A stretch of 64,000 nucleotides of DNA, from NCBI GenBank assembly GCA_009809945.1, contig WTPW01000792.1:227308-291307 (forward strand), written 5' to 3'. The stretch's first letter is position 1. Each line of letters opens with the position of its first letter. Of the stretch, positions 31,441 through 42,490 are shown in pieces. The DNA is from Gigaspora margarita. Taxonomy: Eukaryota; Glomeromycota; Glomeromycetes; Diversisporales; Gigasporaceae. Under the pieces are notes generated by a model. It worked only from the letters and a program-made list of their open reading frames with translations, had not been told where the DNA came from and did not search any database. A program made the position numbers and the translations under genes.

Positions 31441-32633
31441 TAGAGTTCCAATCCATTATCCAATTATCAGAATAACAATTGGATATTCATTTTCTGCGGT
31501 GATTAAACTCAAATTCTGCGGTGATTAAATTTAATTTCTGCGACTATCTGCAAAATAAAATTGTAGCAAATTTCTGCGATAAAAATCCTGTTTCTGCACT
31601 CAAAACTTGGTTTAATACTAATGTTCCGAAGCTTTCCGACGACCGCGCTCGTATTTTATGTTAATTGATTGTTTATCCTTCCGAAACTCTCCGCCAAAAT
31701 TCGCAATTTGATTGGATCCTGGTCAAATTTTAAGTCAATTTTGCAATTATCTGTGATAAAATCCAATTCCTGCAAAAATGGGTGAATTCTGCAAATTCTG
31801 CGGTATTCTGCATTTTGCGGAAAATCATCGTCCCTGATCCGTTTACTATTGATATCCGAATAATTATTCGAATTTCTGTCGGATTATCCGGATATCCGAT
31901 TTGTTTATCCATCCGGATAGTTTAGTTACTGACACCGGTCTTCCGGGACAACCTAAAACTAACCAAACCAACCCAATAAAATCCAGACAATCGTATCCGA
32001 AGGAGGCGTGTTATATTTGGCGAGTGGATAAGTCAAGACTTCGGCAGTCGATATTTCGGGGTAACTCTCTATCAACAATCAACCACAGTATCCACAGTAC
32101 GTCGGGACACTGGAAACAACAACCACGACAATCTCAGCACATCGAGAAACAGTCGGACAGGATAATATTAATATCACGTGCACAAGAAAGATCGTACTAC
32201 TATGCCACTTAGTAATAGATCGTTATTTTATTTAGTGAATGTGGGGGTATCAGGAAAACAGTTATCAGTAACCGAATGTCTCTTTCTTTCTCATGGCGCA
32301 AGGTCTTACTTATATACTTTTAATGACTTAGGACAACGTATACATGGTATCCATGATATACCATCGATACATGATATCCCATCGATATATCGTATATCAT
32401 TGATATCACTGATACATATTATACAATTGAACAATATTTACAAGAGATACAACGAATACAAGAGATACAACGAATACAAGAGATGCAACGTATACTACCG
32501 GGAAACCTATTGTGAGTAAAAGATCGATATAACCGTTGAATCGATGCTGCGTTCATCACGTGCTTCCGATGTACATTTCTGCGGCTCTCAACACGGATAA
32601 ATGGATGACGGGTTTATCCGGATTGAAACTCTA
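31441..32633. mobile_element. 1.2-kb hAT-like element with ATCCGGAT words
   Basis: Ends TAGAGTTCCAATCC and GGATTGAAACTCTA are inverted. They are flanked by 8-bp near-duplications TTATAAAA (31433-31440) and GTATAAAA (32634-32641), 7 of 8 matching. Inside the left half is another element fragment: CTGCGG-word repeats ending with AAAATCATCGTCCCTG at about 31821-31836, the same terminus as the element at 37826-38118. ATCCGGATATCC-type words follow. Frames of 103 and 113 codons inside have no recognisable similarity. Confidence 0.65.
32440..32493 (+). repeat. 18-bp tandem repeat, three copies
   Basis: ACAAGAGATACAACGAAT is repeated three times in a row, the last copy with two changes. It lies within the hAT-like element and makes a short KRYNEY repeat in a chance frame. 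Confidence 0.8.
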
Positions 32634-32641
32634 GTATAAAA

Positions 32642-33109
32642 AATAACATATTAACATTGAAATTTATTAAATTAATATAAATCTGTTTTTATTATAAACG
32701 GCATCATAAAATATGTATGGTGCCGAAGCCTATACTCAGAATCACGGGAAATTGGTATGTTGCCTATCAAATAATTACAAAAATAGTGCGCCCCTTATAG
32801 ATATTCAATAAGAATTTTTGATCATTAATAATAATAAGAACATATAAACTTTAAATCCTGACGGAACTATCATATATTGATGAATTATATTTATTAGATT
32901 TCTCTAATGTTCTCTTTAAAGAAATTAAGGTCTTTTCACTATTTACACAGAGATTAGAGCCAAAAATAGTTCAAAAAATCCAATAATTTTTACGAAATGG
33001 CTTCATTACTTAGAGAAGGGCGCTAAAAGGAAGTTAACAAATATAATTATAAATTTAAAGTCTAACATGTTATTATTATTAGTGATAATTCTTATTATTG
33101 AAATTTACT
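32642..33109. other. intergenic, no gene seen
   Basis: AT-rich, no coding frame or RNA gene recognised. Confidence 0.45.
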
Positions 33110-33117
33110 ATTATGCC

Positions 33118-33630
33118 TAGTGATGGGCATGCACGTATTCTGTGCCAGGTTATGTCGATCATGTGGCGCAGGCAAATTTTTTTGAATTATTAATGTTAGA
33201 GTTAGAGTTAGGGTTAGGAGGCAAGGTTAGCAAAACATATAGTAAAATCGTTCAAGGAGAACTTTTTGTTAGTGCACCAAAGGTGATTTTTTATGCAAAC
33301 TTTTGGCAAATATGCGATTTTTGACAAAACGAACGGTTGTTTTGAAATTTTTATAATTTTGTTACGTTACACCTGATCTTGAAATCTGATTGGCAGTTCG
33401 GCCACATGATCGACATAACCTGGCACAGAAAACCGATGTGCGATGGGCATCACGCGGGATCCCGCGCGTGTTCCATCACGTGATGCGCGGGATAATTCGG
33501 GCCAATACCATAATTCCAGCCGAAATTTACATAATTCCGGTAAGCAATCCCGCGAATCACGCGCGGATCACGCGCGGGATCCCGCATCCCGCGCGGAATT
33601 TTTGGAAAAACTGCAAATTGCCCATCACTA
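33118..33630. mobile_element. 513-bp hAT-like element (TAGTGATGGGCA ends)
   Basis: Ends TAGTGATGGGCA and TGCCCATCACTA are perfect inverted repeats with an exact 8-bp duplication ATTATGCC (33110-33117 and 33631-33638). A second inverted pair, TCTGTGCCAGGTTATGTCG at the left and its complement at about 33408-33432, lies inside. The right half repeats CACGCGGGATCCCGCGCG-type palindromes, GC-rich against the background. No transposase frame. Confidence 0.9.
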
Positions 33631-33635
33631 ATTAT

Positions 33636-34285
33636 GCCACACAAAGTTGATTTTTCGTTTTGCATTACCCGCCGACCCATTTTTTAAATTTTTCAAAAAA
33701 TTTTTTTTCGATCCCAATTGTGCCAATTGTTCGATTTCTAACATTTATTTTTTCTGCTCTTCACATCCGGTGTCATCCGATGGAGAACTTATTTTCCCGT
33801 AATTGTCCGATAAGACGGACGGAAAAAATATGACTGCCGACCCAATTTTTTGATTCATTGTTGTGCAAAACGAAAAATTAACTTTGCATAACCTTAGATA
33901 TGAACATTATTCTATTAATTTTAGAGGTGTGATCCGTTGATCTGCAATCCGGATCCGTTCAATATGCAAGTTGCAGATCATTCGTTCAATCCGTTCAATC
34001 TGGTTAATAAAACACTGTTTATTAAAGGTATATTTATTTATTTAATATTGAGCCAAAAAAATACATGTCTTAAATAATTCCCTGCTAAAAAACATTACTA
34101 TCAAATTTTATTCGTCAAACCGTGGATTCCAGATTATTATCCGTTCGATCCGTTCAAAATCTGCGAATTGTCGATCATCCGTACGAATAAGGATTTGTTT
34201 TTGTGTAATCCGGATGATCTGGATTTGAACAGATCACATGACTAATTAATTTACAGTAAATTAAAAAAGTCAACTTTGCGTGGCC
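33636..34285. mobile_element. probable inverted-repeat element with CCACRCAAAGTTGA ends
   Basis: The left GCCACACAAAGTTGATTTTT and the right AAAAAGTCAACTTTGCGTGGC are inverted, with an intermediate complement (AAAAATTAACTTTGCATAACC) near 33869-33890. The hAT-like element at 33922-34244 interrupts it, and 33118-33630 abuts it. Boundaries are approximate. Confidence 0.5.
33922..34244. mobile_element. 323-bp hAT-like element with ATCCGTTC words
   Basis: The left end TAGAGGTGTGATCCGTT and right end GAACAGATCACATGACTA are imperfect inverted repeats. They are flanked by the exact 8-bp duplication ATTAATTT (33914-33921 and 34245-34252). Subterminal arrays of ATCCGTTC/GATCCGTTCAA words occur on both sides. 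Non-coding. Confidence 0.82.
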
Positions 34286-34292
34286 TTAGATG

Positions 34293-34881
34293 TGCACCAT
34301 CTGCTATGTAAATCAATTTCTCGTGATCATGGTTGACCAATAAAATCAATATCTTTCGAAACTCAATTGGCTAGGGATATATTTTTATTGGCTTGCTGGT
34401 ATGTATTATTATTAAATTATCACTGATGTGATATCTAGTAAATAACGTCGGAAAAATTGCCATCGGAAAAATTAGAAGCAACCACTGAAATCTTAAAATT
34501 GGTTTGAAAATGTCAAAAAATGGTTTCCTAATCAATTCTCGTATGAAGATTATATTCGATCGACAAAGGGCTACGGTTTGTGCACGTACATCTATACGAA
34601 CTTAGAAATATGTATGTAGTTTTAAAAAAATGCAGGAAATCATTCAATTACAATTTGCAAACCGCAATAAATTAAGTAATGTAACGGGTAAAAAATCTAA
34701 AATACACATCCTTGTGCAATAACTAATATAGCATATGGTATAAGCTAGAGTGCTGGTGAAATTGGTGACTATCTAAAATCTGATTGGCTAATATAGTGCA
34801 AACGGATCACGCGTCCACGTGACTAAACTGGTCATGGGTCTATGGTATTAAGAGTGATGATGTTATATCTGTTGTAAAATG
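34293..34881. other. intergenic, no gene seen
   Basis: No recognisable coding frame or RNA gene. CpG density is normal for the 25-43 kb compartment. Confidence 0.45.
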
Positions 34882-35689
34882 CCTATATCTATAGTTGTTG
34901 GTAGAATTAATTTTGTAAATTAATACGGCAACGGCATGTGCCGTATTTTTTGCCGTAATTCTTTTGTGCCGTAATGCCGCAATGCCGCAATGCCGTAATG
35001 CTGCAATGCCGTAATGCCGTAATGCCATAATACCGCAATGCCGTAATGCCATAATGCCTTAATGCCGTAATGCTGCAATGCAGTTAAACTTTAAAACACT
35101 TTCAAGCCTGAAATAATTTTACCAAAAAGATATCTTTTTGCCATTATGAATTTGGTGTTTGTAAAGTGATAGACACACAGAGTGCATGTTATGACTGTAT
35201 TGTATATAAAACAGATGGCTGAAAGGTTAAATATTTATCATTATGCTTATGCGTTTCTCAGGTGAAATAGGGCCGTAAATCGATTTAAATTTTAGATGAC
35301 TGAATCCCCTAAATTATTTTAGAATCAATGATCGAATATTGAATATATAGTTATTTCTTGTATTAACTTGCCTGATTAAGCTTTAATTGTTAATTGTTTA
35401 TAATAATAAACACAGCCACTTATATTTTTTACAAATGTATCTGAAAACAGAAAGAATATTTATTGAAAATTTAGGCATTTAAATTTATACTAAATTCAAT
35501 CTCTAATTAGAATATTAAATTAGCTATAGCTAGTGATGTGCCACGTACAGTACTATACGTACAGTACTGTACGTACTGTACGTACTGTACGCTAAAATTT
35601 TTGCCGATCATTTATTAAGAGTGCCTGCCTGATGTGCCAATTGACCAATCAAATTCGTTAATTGATCAACACAGATAATTCCCGAAGAA

Positions 35690-35930
35690 GCTTTCGACTT
35701 TGACTTACGCTTTGATTTTCACTTTGACTCTCGCTTTGACTTTCACATTGACTTTCACTTTGACTCTCACTTTGACTTCGCTTTAATTTTCGTTTTGACT
35801 TTGATTTTCGCTTTGACTCTCCTTGCTTTGATTTGATCTTCAACTTTTATTTTGGCTTTCACTATGACTTCACTCTAATTTTTATTTTACTTTGATCTTC
35901 TCTTTGACTTTCGTTTTTTGACTTTCACTT
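35690..35930 (-). repeat. 12-bp minisatellite (Ser-Gln-Ser-Glu in one frame)
   Basis: About 18 degenerate units of CTTTGACTYTCR in the plus strand. Read from the minus strand, a 61-codon frame gives SQSESQSESQ-like text. No homologous protein is evident, and it lies inside a transposon, so it is probably a non-coding tandem array. Confidence 0.6.
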
Positions 35931-36062
35931 ATATTTCGAGAATTTTTTCCGTGTTGAATTCACAAAAATATAATTTTGATCAATCAATCGTTTAAATAAG
36001 TTATTTAAGTTTAATGAATATTTTATACTTTGCTTCTTGTTTATTAATGTTAATTTAGCTAA

Positions 36063-36344
36063 TTAGGCCAGACCAAGTTGATTATGTGTTTTACATTACC
36101 CCCCCCCCCCCCCCCCCCCCTCCTCAGAGCTCCTCCTCTCCCTCATAGTAAAAAAATTTTAGATAAATATACATAGGGCTACAGGATATTTCGGAAAATT
36201 TTTATACAGTCATGGAACAATTCGGAAAAATTTTTTTTTTGAAAAAAAATTTTTTAAAATTTTACTATGGAACCACCCCTCCTCCCCCCTCTTCTGGAGG
36301 GGAGAGGGGGTAATGTAACACATAATCAACTTGGTCCGGCCTAA
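36063..36344. mobile_element. AGGCCAGACCAAG inverted-repeat element, copy 2 (intact)
   Basis: Ends TTAGGCCAGACCAAGTTGAT and its near-complement ATCAACTTGGTCCGGCCTAA are inverted. Long C-tracts and a CCTCCCCTC block follow, then a palindromic AAAAATTTTT core. It is the uninterrupted sibling of 24178-25209 and defines the empty site of the nested Tc1-like element there. It is the innermost level of the 34890-37574 nest. The pure C run at 36101-36120 may be mis-sized in the assembly. Confidence 0.8.
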
Positions 36345-37825
36345 ATACAAAGGATTTTAATGTTAAAAATAATCGCATATTAAATCTTTTTATTCGTATT
36401 ATTTATTTATGTATAAAGATCTTTTTAATCAATACATTAAAATTCGTAAAGTCATAAATTTGTTAGCGAAATTCGTGAATAATACCTTTAGCTTTTTCTT
36501 GTAAAAAAATTAATTGCATCTTAAAGCTATTTTAGTGGTATTGTATAATTATTATAATCAGGCTACCATTTTTTCTGGGCGACGCTATGAAGTCTTGTAG
36601 CTTAGTCGCTTAGTATAGCTCGGAGATCGAACAGGCCCTTAATTGTAATATTGGGCCGCTATATGTAAGAATTTTTATTTTGGCCCTCATCCGTAATTAT
36701 TTTCATTTTTGGACCTAAATACCTTTATTATATAATCTTAATTTTTTATATATTGCAGAATCGCGGATCGCTTAAAAAAAAAAAATTTTTTTTTATATAT
36801 AAGTACTATACGTACTGTACGTACTGTACGTACTGTACGTACTGTACGCTAAAAAAATTTGGGTAACATATAAATGGCACATCACTAGCTATAGCGGCCG
36901 CAACAAAATTGTCACGGCAGATCTCCGATTTTGATTGGTTAACGACCGGATTGGCAAAATTTTAGACCGTATTACATAATTGTTTACTAATTTCTGGTCG
37001 GAATTAACTTAAATTTTTTCGTTCCAAAAATAGGGGTCGTCTAAGGCTGAGCAGAATCACGTGATATCAGGCCAATCAAATCATAGAATTTTGAAAACGA
37101 AAAACCTAAAAAATACGAAAAACGGCTGTCTAAACCTACCTCGGGTAATGTCGGGAAGGCAATTTTCTAATATAAGATCATCCTAACCATAAAATTAATT
37201 CAACAAAATATATTATAAGGAATCTACTCCGCTTTAGACCCAAAAAAGAAATTTTCAAAGAAATAGGCCCACATAATGGAAAATTAGTTCAGGAACAATT
37301 TTCATTTAATGGGTGACTGTGATTTCATTAGTAAAATTTTGAGTAATTCTAGCCAAATTTTTTGATCGTTGCTCTTAGCAAATCAAAATTACGGCATTAC
37401 GGCATTGTGGCATTACGGCATTACGGCATTACGGCATTGCGGCATTACGGCATTGCGGCATTGCGGCATTACGGCACAAAAGATTTACGGCAATTAAATG
37501 CTATGCCGTAACTAATTCTACCACATGGTAAAATGCCGTAATGCCGTAATTCAGTAATTCTACCAGCAACTATACCTATATCCCAATTTACACTAACGAT
37601 AACGATAGATAGCTCATATGTGTTGGTTATGATGGATGTAACAATAGCTGTCTTATTAGACTATAATGTATATAAAGGGCGTCTCTCGCTCCAACTTGTA
37701 GGCATCCTAACCATAATCTATTAATAAATATATACATATTTTAAAAAACCTCTTTCGAGACCCCAAATCACCGTACAATCCTCTCATTTATTCACCTGTT
37801 CAACTATTAAATACCACAGCGTAAC

Positions 37826-38118
37826 CAGGGACGATGATTTTATGTAAATCATAATATGATTGTTAATGCATAATGCTGCATAATATGTTGCTATTAAGTA
37901 ATTTGAGGTAGTTCCGAAGTACTCCGAATGGTGGGTTTCGTACTAAAACTCCGTGTGTTATGGCGCAAAACGTAGCATAATCATGCATAAATATGAATTT
38001 TGAATGCATAATACGACATAATTATAAAAAAAAATATATGCGCATCAAGACGCATAATTTGCTTTTGTTGCATGCATAATAATTAACGGTTTATTGCAGT
38101 ATGAAATCATCGTCCCTG
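37826..38118. mobile_element. 293-bp element with CAGGGACGATGATTT ends and GCATAA words
   Basis: Ends CAGGGACGATGATTT and AAATCATCGTCCCTG are inverted. Many TGCATAA/TTATGCA words lie inside. The same terminus occurs at 31821-31836. No target duplication is obvious. Non-coding. Confidence 0.7.
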
Positions 38119-39760
38119 AGGCAAGCCTATGAAAATCCTAGTAAAAATAAGAATTTTCAAAACTTTGAGAGAAGATATCTCGACAACCATCTGACCAAAT
38201 TCGATAAAACTTTTTTTATTCGAATTATATGGCATCATAGAATTCAAATAAAAAACTTCATCAAATTTAGTCAAGTGGTGGTCGATTTATCTTTACTCAA
38301 AGTCAGAGAAAATCAAACCGTATAAAATAGAAGCTGCGCCAAATTTTTTATCTTAAGTTTGAGCGAAGATATCTCGACAAATATCTGACCAAATTCGATA
38401 AATCTTTTTTTATTTGAATTCTAATGATTTATAGAATTCGAATAAAAAAATTTCATTGAATTTGGTCAGATGTTGTCGAGATATCTTCACTCAAAGTTAT
38501 AAAAAAATTTGGCGCAGCTTCTATTTTGATAGGCGTGTTGAATTTTCTCTAAATTTAATGAAATTTTTTATTTAGTTCTATAACGCCATAGAATTCAAAT
38601 AAAAACAGTTTTATCGAATCTGGTCAGATGATTGTCAAGATATCTTCACTCAAATTTAGAGAAAATTGGCGCAGCTTTTTATTTGCATTTTGATTTTCTT
38701 TAACATTGAGTGAAGATAACTCGGCAACCACTTGACTAAATTCAATGAAATTTTTTTTACTTGAATTCTATGAAGCCATAGAATTCGAATAATGAAGTAA
38801 TAAAAAGTTTTATCGCATTTGATCAGATGATTGTCAAGATATCTTCGCTCAAAGATAGAGAGAAAATTTGGCGCAGCTTCTATTTTGATTAGCGTCTTGA
38901 TTTTTCTCTAACTTTGAGCAAATATCTTGACAACCACTTGACTAAATTTGATGTTTTTTTTTATTTAAATTCTATGAAGCCATAGAATTCAAATAAAAAA
39001 AACGGTTTATCGAATTTGGTCAGATGGTTTGTCAAGATATCTTCGCTCAAAGTTAGAAAAAAATTTGGCACAGCTTCTAATTTTGATAATCGTTTTGATT
39101 TTTCTCTAACTTGAGCAAAGATATCCTTGACTAAACTCAATAAAAAAATTTTTTTTTGAATTATATGAAGCCATAGAATTCAAATAAAAACGTTTTAGCG
39201 AATTTGGTCAGATGGTTGTCAAGATATCTTCGCTCAAAGTTAGAAAAAAATTTGGCGCAGCTTCTATTTTGATGGTCGTTTTGATTTTTATCTAACTTTG
39301 AGCAAAGATATCTTGACAACCACTTGACTAAATTCGAAAAAATTTCTTATTTGAATTCTATGAAGCCATAGAATTCAAATAAAAAAAGGTTTATCAAATT
39401 TGGTCAGATGGTTGTCGAGGTATCTTCGCTCAAAGTTAGATAAAAAAATTTGGCGCAGCTTCTATTTTACTAGGCGTTTTGATTTTTCTGACTTCGAGTG
39501 AAGAACTCGACAACTAGAGTTACCTGTCGTAATTAATTACAACCTTTACGACATATAGGTTGCAATATTACGACATATAGGTTGTGATATTACAACTTGT
39601 TAAAAACAATTACGGCAGGCAACTCTATCGACAACCACTTGACTAAATTTGATAAAATTTTTTATTTGAATTTTATGAAGCCATAGAATTCGAATAAAAA
39701 AGTTTTATCAAATTTGATCTGATGGTAGTCGAGAAAATTATTTTTCATGTTCAAAAAAGT
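38119..39760. repeat. tandem array of hairpin monomers, array 1
   Basis: About eight units of roughly 190-210 bp. Each unit is itself an inverted repeat: GATATCTCGACAACCA, TTTGACCAAATTCGATAAAA-type text, TTTTATTTGAATTCTATG at the apex, then the complementary arm, then a spacer 'TTTGGCGCAGCTTCTATTTT'. Units differ by point changes and small deletions. A 74-codon frame in the first unit is incidental. The array has no recognised coding function. A related array is at 59660-62440. Confidence 0.85.
39517..39625. mobile_element. 109-bp MITE inside hairpin array 1 (TA duplication)
   Basis: Ends GAGTTACCTGTCGTAATTAA and AATTACGGCAGGCAACTC are inverted and bordered by TA (39515-39516 and 39626-39627). 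A 'ATTACGACATATAGGTTG' word is repeated inside. Confidence 0.7.
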
Positions 39761-39892
39761 AGGCGCAGTATCAAAGCGTAGCCCTTGTAATTGCGCGCAC
39801 GTGATTCCTTGTATTAGTTGTCTGTTGACCCCAGTCTTTGAGAGGTAGATTAAGATTAACAATAACAATAGTCAATAGCAGTCAGATTTTAG

Positions 39893-40056
39893 AAGTGACA
39901 AAGTGTTTGCAGAAAAAATTCGCGGTGACGTGATCGCCGACCACTTCAGACAAGGTAATACAAATTATGTATTGCGTTTGAAACGATTATAAATCTGGAG
40001 GTCGGAAATGGTCGGGACACGTCACTGCGAATTTTTTCTGCCATCACTTTGTCACC
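39893..40056. mobile_element. 164-bp MITE with GTGACAAAGTG ends
   Basis: The left AAGTGACAAAGTGTTTGCAG with TCGCGGTGACGTG and the right CACGTCACTGCGAATTTTTT with CACTTTGTCACCT are inverted. Non-coding. Confidence 0.7.
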
Positions 40057-41221
40057 TGATTAGATAGTCACCACAGCAGATTGGCGATAAATGGCTGTCA
40101 GCGAATTTTGCCAGTACTTGGTCAAGTCTGTAAGGAAATAAAATAATAAACAATAAAAACGAAAAAAAAAACGATGTAAATAAAATAAATCTATTATCAC
40201 AAAAAAAAAAAATCTATAATCAGTGAGTTTGATTCTCAGTAGTCTTATTCAGAGATAAGTCAAAATTTAAAAGATTTTAATGAAATCGAAAATCGAACGT
40301 AAAGGTTCATGAGAAGAGAGGTATACAGGGACACGAGCGATTTCAACTTGATATAATTTATTCAATTTAATTCTAGAAATTTAGTACAAAATAGAACGAA
40401 GTAGTATGAATTCAAGTTAATCTAAAAAACGTACGTACGTACGTACGTACGACCAAAAATAAATATAAATTGGTTACACCATTCGTCATCCATTAATATT
40501 GGTGCAATTGTTGGAAGTATATTTGGTGGCGTTTAATGATTTATTCATAGGTCTATATCTGATATGGTCATTAATACTATTTCTAATTTCGAAATCGGTT
40601 AAAATGAATTCGACAAGCATCACAATTTTGTCAATAATAATAAAATTGCTTTTAGTAAATATTACGTATAGTTCTTATACGAAGTTTGATTCTCTTTATT
40701 TTAGATACTCCTGAAAAAATGAAAAAAGACGTAATAGCAGAATAGTTGGTATGAAAACCAGTGATGTTAATCTAAACGTAATCTAAATGTTAATAAACTA
40801 AGATTTTGTGCCAAAAATTAATAACAATACTTTTTCCACAGAAGATTTATGTGTTGTTTTGTTTCTCGATTTTTTTTTTTTTNTTTTTTACTTCAAATTT
40901 CTCATGATCGACGATATCGATGTGGTACACTTATAATACTGTAAAATGAAAAGGCGTTTTATCGTCATCGTTATATGCGGATTTAGGTAGTGATTCGCAT
41001 CTATAACGTAATAAATCTTAAAGCGGGTTTCACTTAGGTTTTTCATAATGATAATGATAATTTTCACCTAAATGCTAGTGAAACGTAACATTTCCTGAAG
41101 TAGAAACAATAATCGATTCTTTTAACCAGATCACCTGTACAGCTTAATTTGTACACTGCGTTTTTTTACTGGAATAGTATTTTATTCTCTTTCACGTTCA
41201 ATCATATTAGAAAGTAATTTA
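40057..41221. other. intergenic upstream of the kinase gene
   Basis: Contains an (ACGT)n microsatellite at 40428-40452 and a poly(T) run with one N at 40883. A 71-codon hydrophobic frame (40499-40714) has no recognised family. In a different frame, 40466-40536 reads SSSINIGAIVGSIFGGV before a stop, resembling a membrane segment of a lost protein; too short to call. Confidence 0.4.
40428..40452. repeat. (ACGT)n microsatellite
   Basis: About six uninterrupted ACGT units. Purely a simple repeat. Confidence 0.9.
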
Positions 41222-42490
41222 ATGAGTTCTAATCCGCCTAAATTTGAAAAATGTATCCACTGCAAAAATCCAAAAACCGCCGATAGTTGGTGCAACTTTT
41301 GTAGTTCAAGCTACTTTGAAGAACAATTCAGCAAGTGGACAAGCGGTAACGAAGCCATTGATAAGTTTATTCAGGAAACTCAACGTAATGCAACTAATTC
41401 TAATAAAGTATTAGAATGGATTTCATTTGATGATATCTTTGATGTTGAATATCATGCTAAAGGTGGCTATGCGACCGTATATAAAGCCAAATGGAAGAGC
41501 GGTCCTATTGAAGATTATGACATTAAGGCTAAAAAATTGTGCAGATTATGCGACCCTAAAGGGACAGATATTATTCTCAAAAGTATAAAAGACTCAAAGA
41601 ATGTGAATGATGAATTTTTTGAAGAGGTATTTAATTTAATGCGTTAAGTTATGAAACCTTTATTTACAATTAATACTTTTTGATAATTTTTTTTTTTTTA
41701 GATTAAACTTCAAATGAGATCATTTGTAAACTTTGGTTATATTATTAAATGTTATGGAATAACTAAATGTCCTACTGATGATAATTACATGATGATTATG
41801 GAATACAAAGAAGATGGTAGCCTCCGGAAATATTTAGATAAGAAATTCAAATGTCTAAAATGGGATCAAAAACTAGACCTTATATACACTATGAGTAAAG
41901 GTCTTTTTGAAATGCATGAAGAAGACTTAGTACATAAAGATTTTCACAGCGGAAATATTATAGTTTCTAACAACCAATCTTATATAACTGATTTTGGATT
42001 ATGTAAAAATGTTAATTCTAAAGCCAAAGATGGTGTCTATGGTGTATTACCATTCATTGCACCTGAAGTATTAGCTGGAAAACAATATACGAAAGCCGCA
42101 GATATTTATTCCTTTGGAATAATAATGAGCCAGGTTGCATCAGGACATCCTCCATATTATAATATCCCACATGATTCTGAACTTTCAATGAAAATTATTT
42201 ATGGGCTTCGTCCAGATACTTATACAACTACAACACCAAAAATCATTATTGATTTGATTAAACGTTGCTGGAGCGAAAATCCTAAAGATCGACCGAAGGC
42301 TATTGAATTGCGTGATACACTTTTTAGTTATAAACAAAGTTGTAAACAAGAAGACAGTGAAATATATAAACAAATTAATGCCATCGAAATAAATCAAAAT
42401 TTTAACATACCATTAACGGAAGCCTCTTTAAATTACGAAACTGATAAACAAGCAATCTATACTAGTAGACGTATTAGCTTTGGTAATTAA
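41222..42490 (+). CDS. tyrosine-kinase-like protein kinase, two exons
   Basis: Exons 41222-41626 and 41702-42490 join in frame across a 75-bp GT..TAG intron to give 397 residues. An N-terminal C11-x2-C14...C24-x2-C27 pair could form a small zinc ribbon, and a GNEAIDKFIQ segment follows. The kinase domain shows a glycine loop (AKGGYATVYKAKW, about 79-91), the likely VAIK lysine K120 (IILKSI), a helix-C Glu in FFEEI, catalytic loop HKDFHSGN (D215, N220), DFG at 232-234 and APE at 255-257. All core catalytic residues seem present, so an active cytosolic Ser/Thr-type TKL kinase is likely. HRD reads HKD, common in this fungal family. Without splicing the first frame stops 15 bp into the intron. 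The C-terminal 50 residues are unassigned. Substrate unknown; such kinases are massively expanded in Glomeromycotina. Confidence 0.9.

Larger units (their letters stand above)
35531..36887. mobile_element. 1.36-kb hAT-like element with GTACTGTAC arrays, nested
   Basis: Ends TAGTGATGTGCCA and TGGCACATCACTA are perfect inverted repeats with the exact 8-bp duplication GCTATAGC (35523-35530 and 36888-36895). Next to each end is an array of the self-complementary word ACGTACTGTACGTACTG. The interior includes a 12-bp minisatellite and hosts 36063-36344. The termini resemble those of 33118-33630. Confidence 0.9.
34890..37574. mobile_element. 2.7-kb hAT-like element with GCCGTAAT arrays (outer shell of second three-level nest)
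   Basis: Ends TATAGTTGTTGGTAGAATTA and TAATTCTACCAGCAACTATA are inverted and flanked by the exact 8-bp duplication CCTATATC (34882-34889 and 37575-37582). Each end carries a long subterminal array of GCCGTAATGCCGCAATGCC words in opposite orientation (34926-35085 and 37390-37550). Two further elements sit inside. A short minus-strand frame over the array (ALRHYGIAALRHCGI) is an array artefact. Confidence 0.85.

Noticed and set aside
31901..32519. Two overlapping frames of 103 and 113 codons
   Set aside because: They lie inside a hAT-like element, one contains an 18-bp tandem repeat, and neither shows recognisable protein similarity.
37621..37815. Possible copia-like LTR (TGTTGG start, TATAAAGGGC)
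   Set aside because: Only one copy seen, no matching LTR partner, no target duplication found.
40466..40714. Hydrophobic frame and INIGAIVGSIFGGV segment
   Set aside because: Too short, in conflicting frames, and no flanking exons could be recognised; possibly a lost membrane protein.
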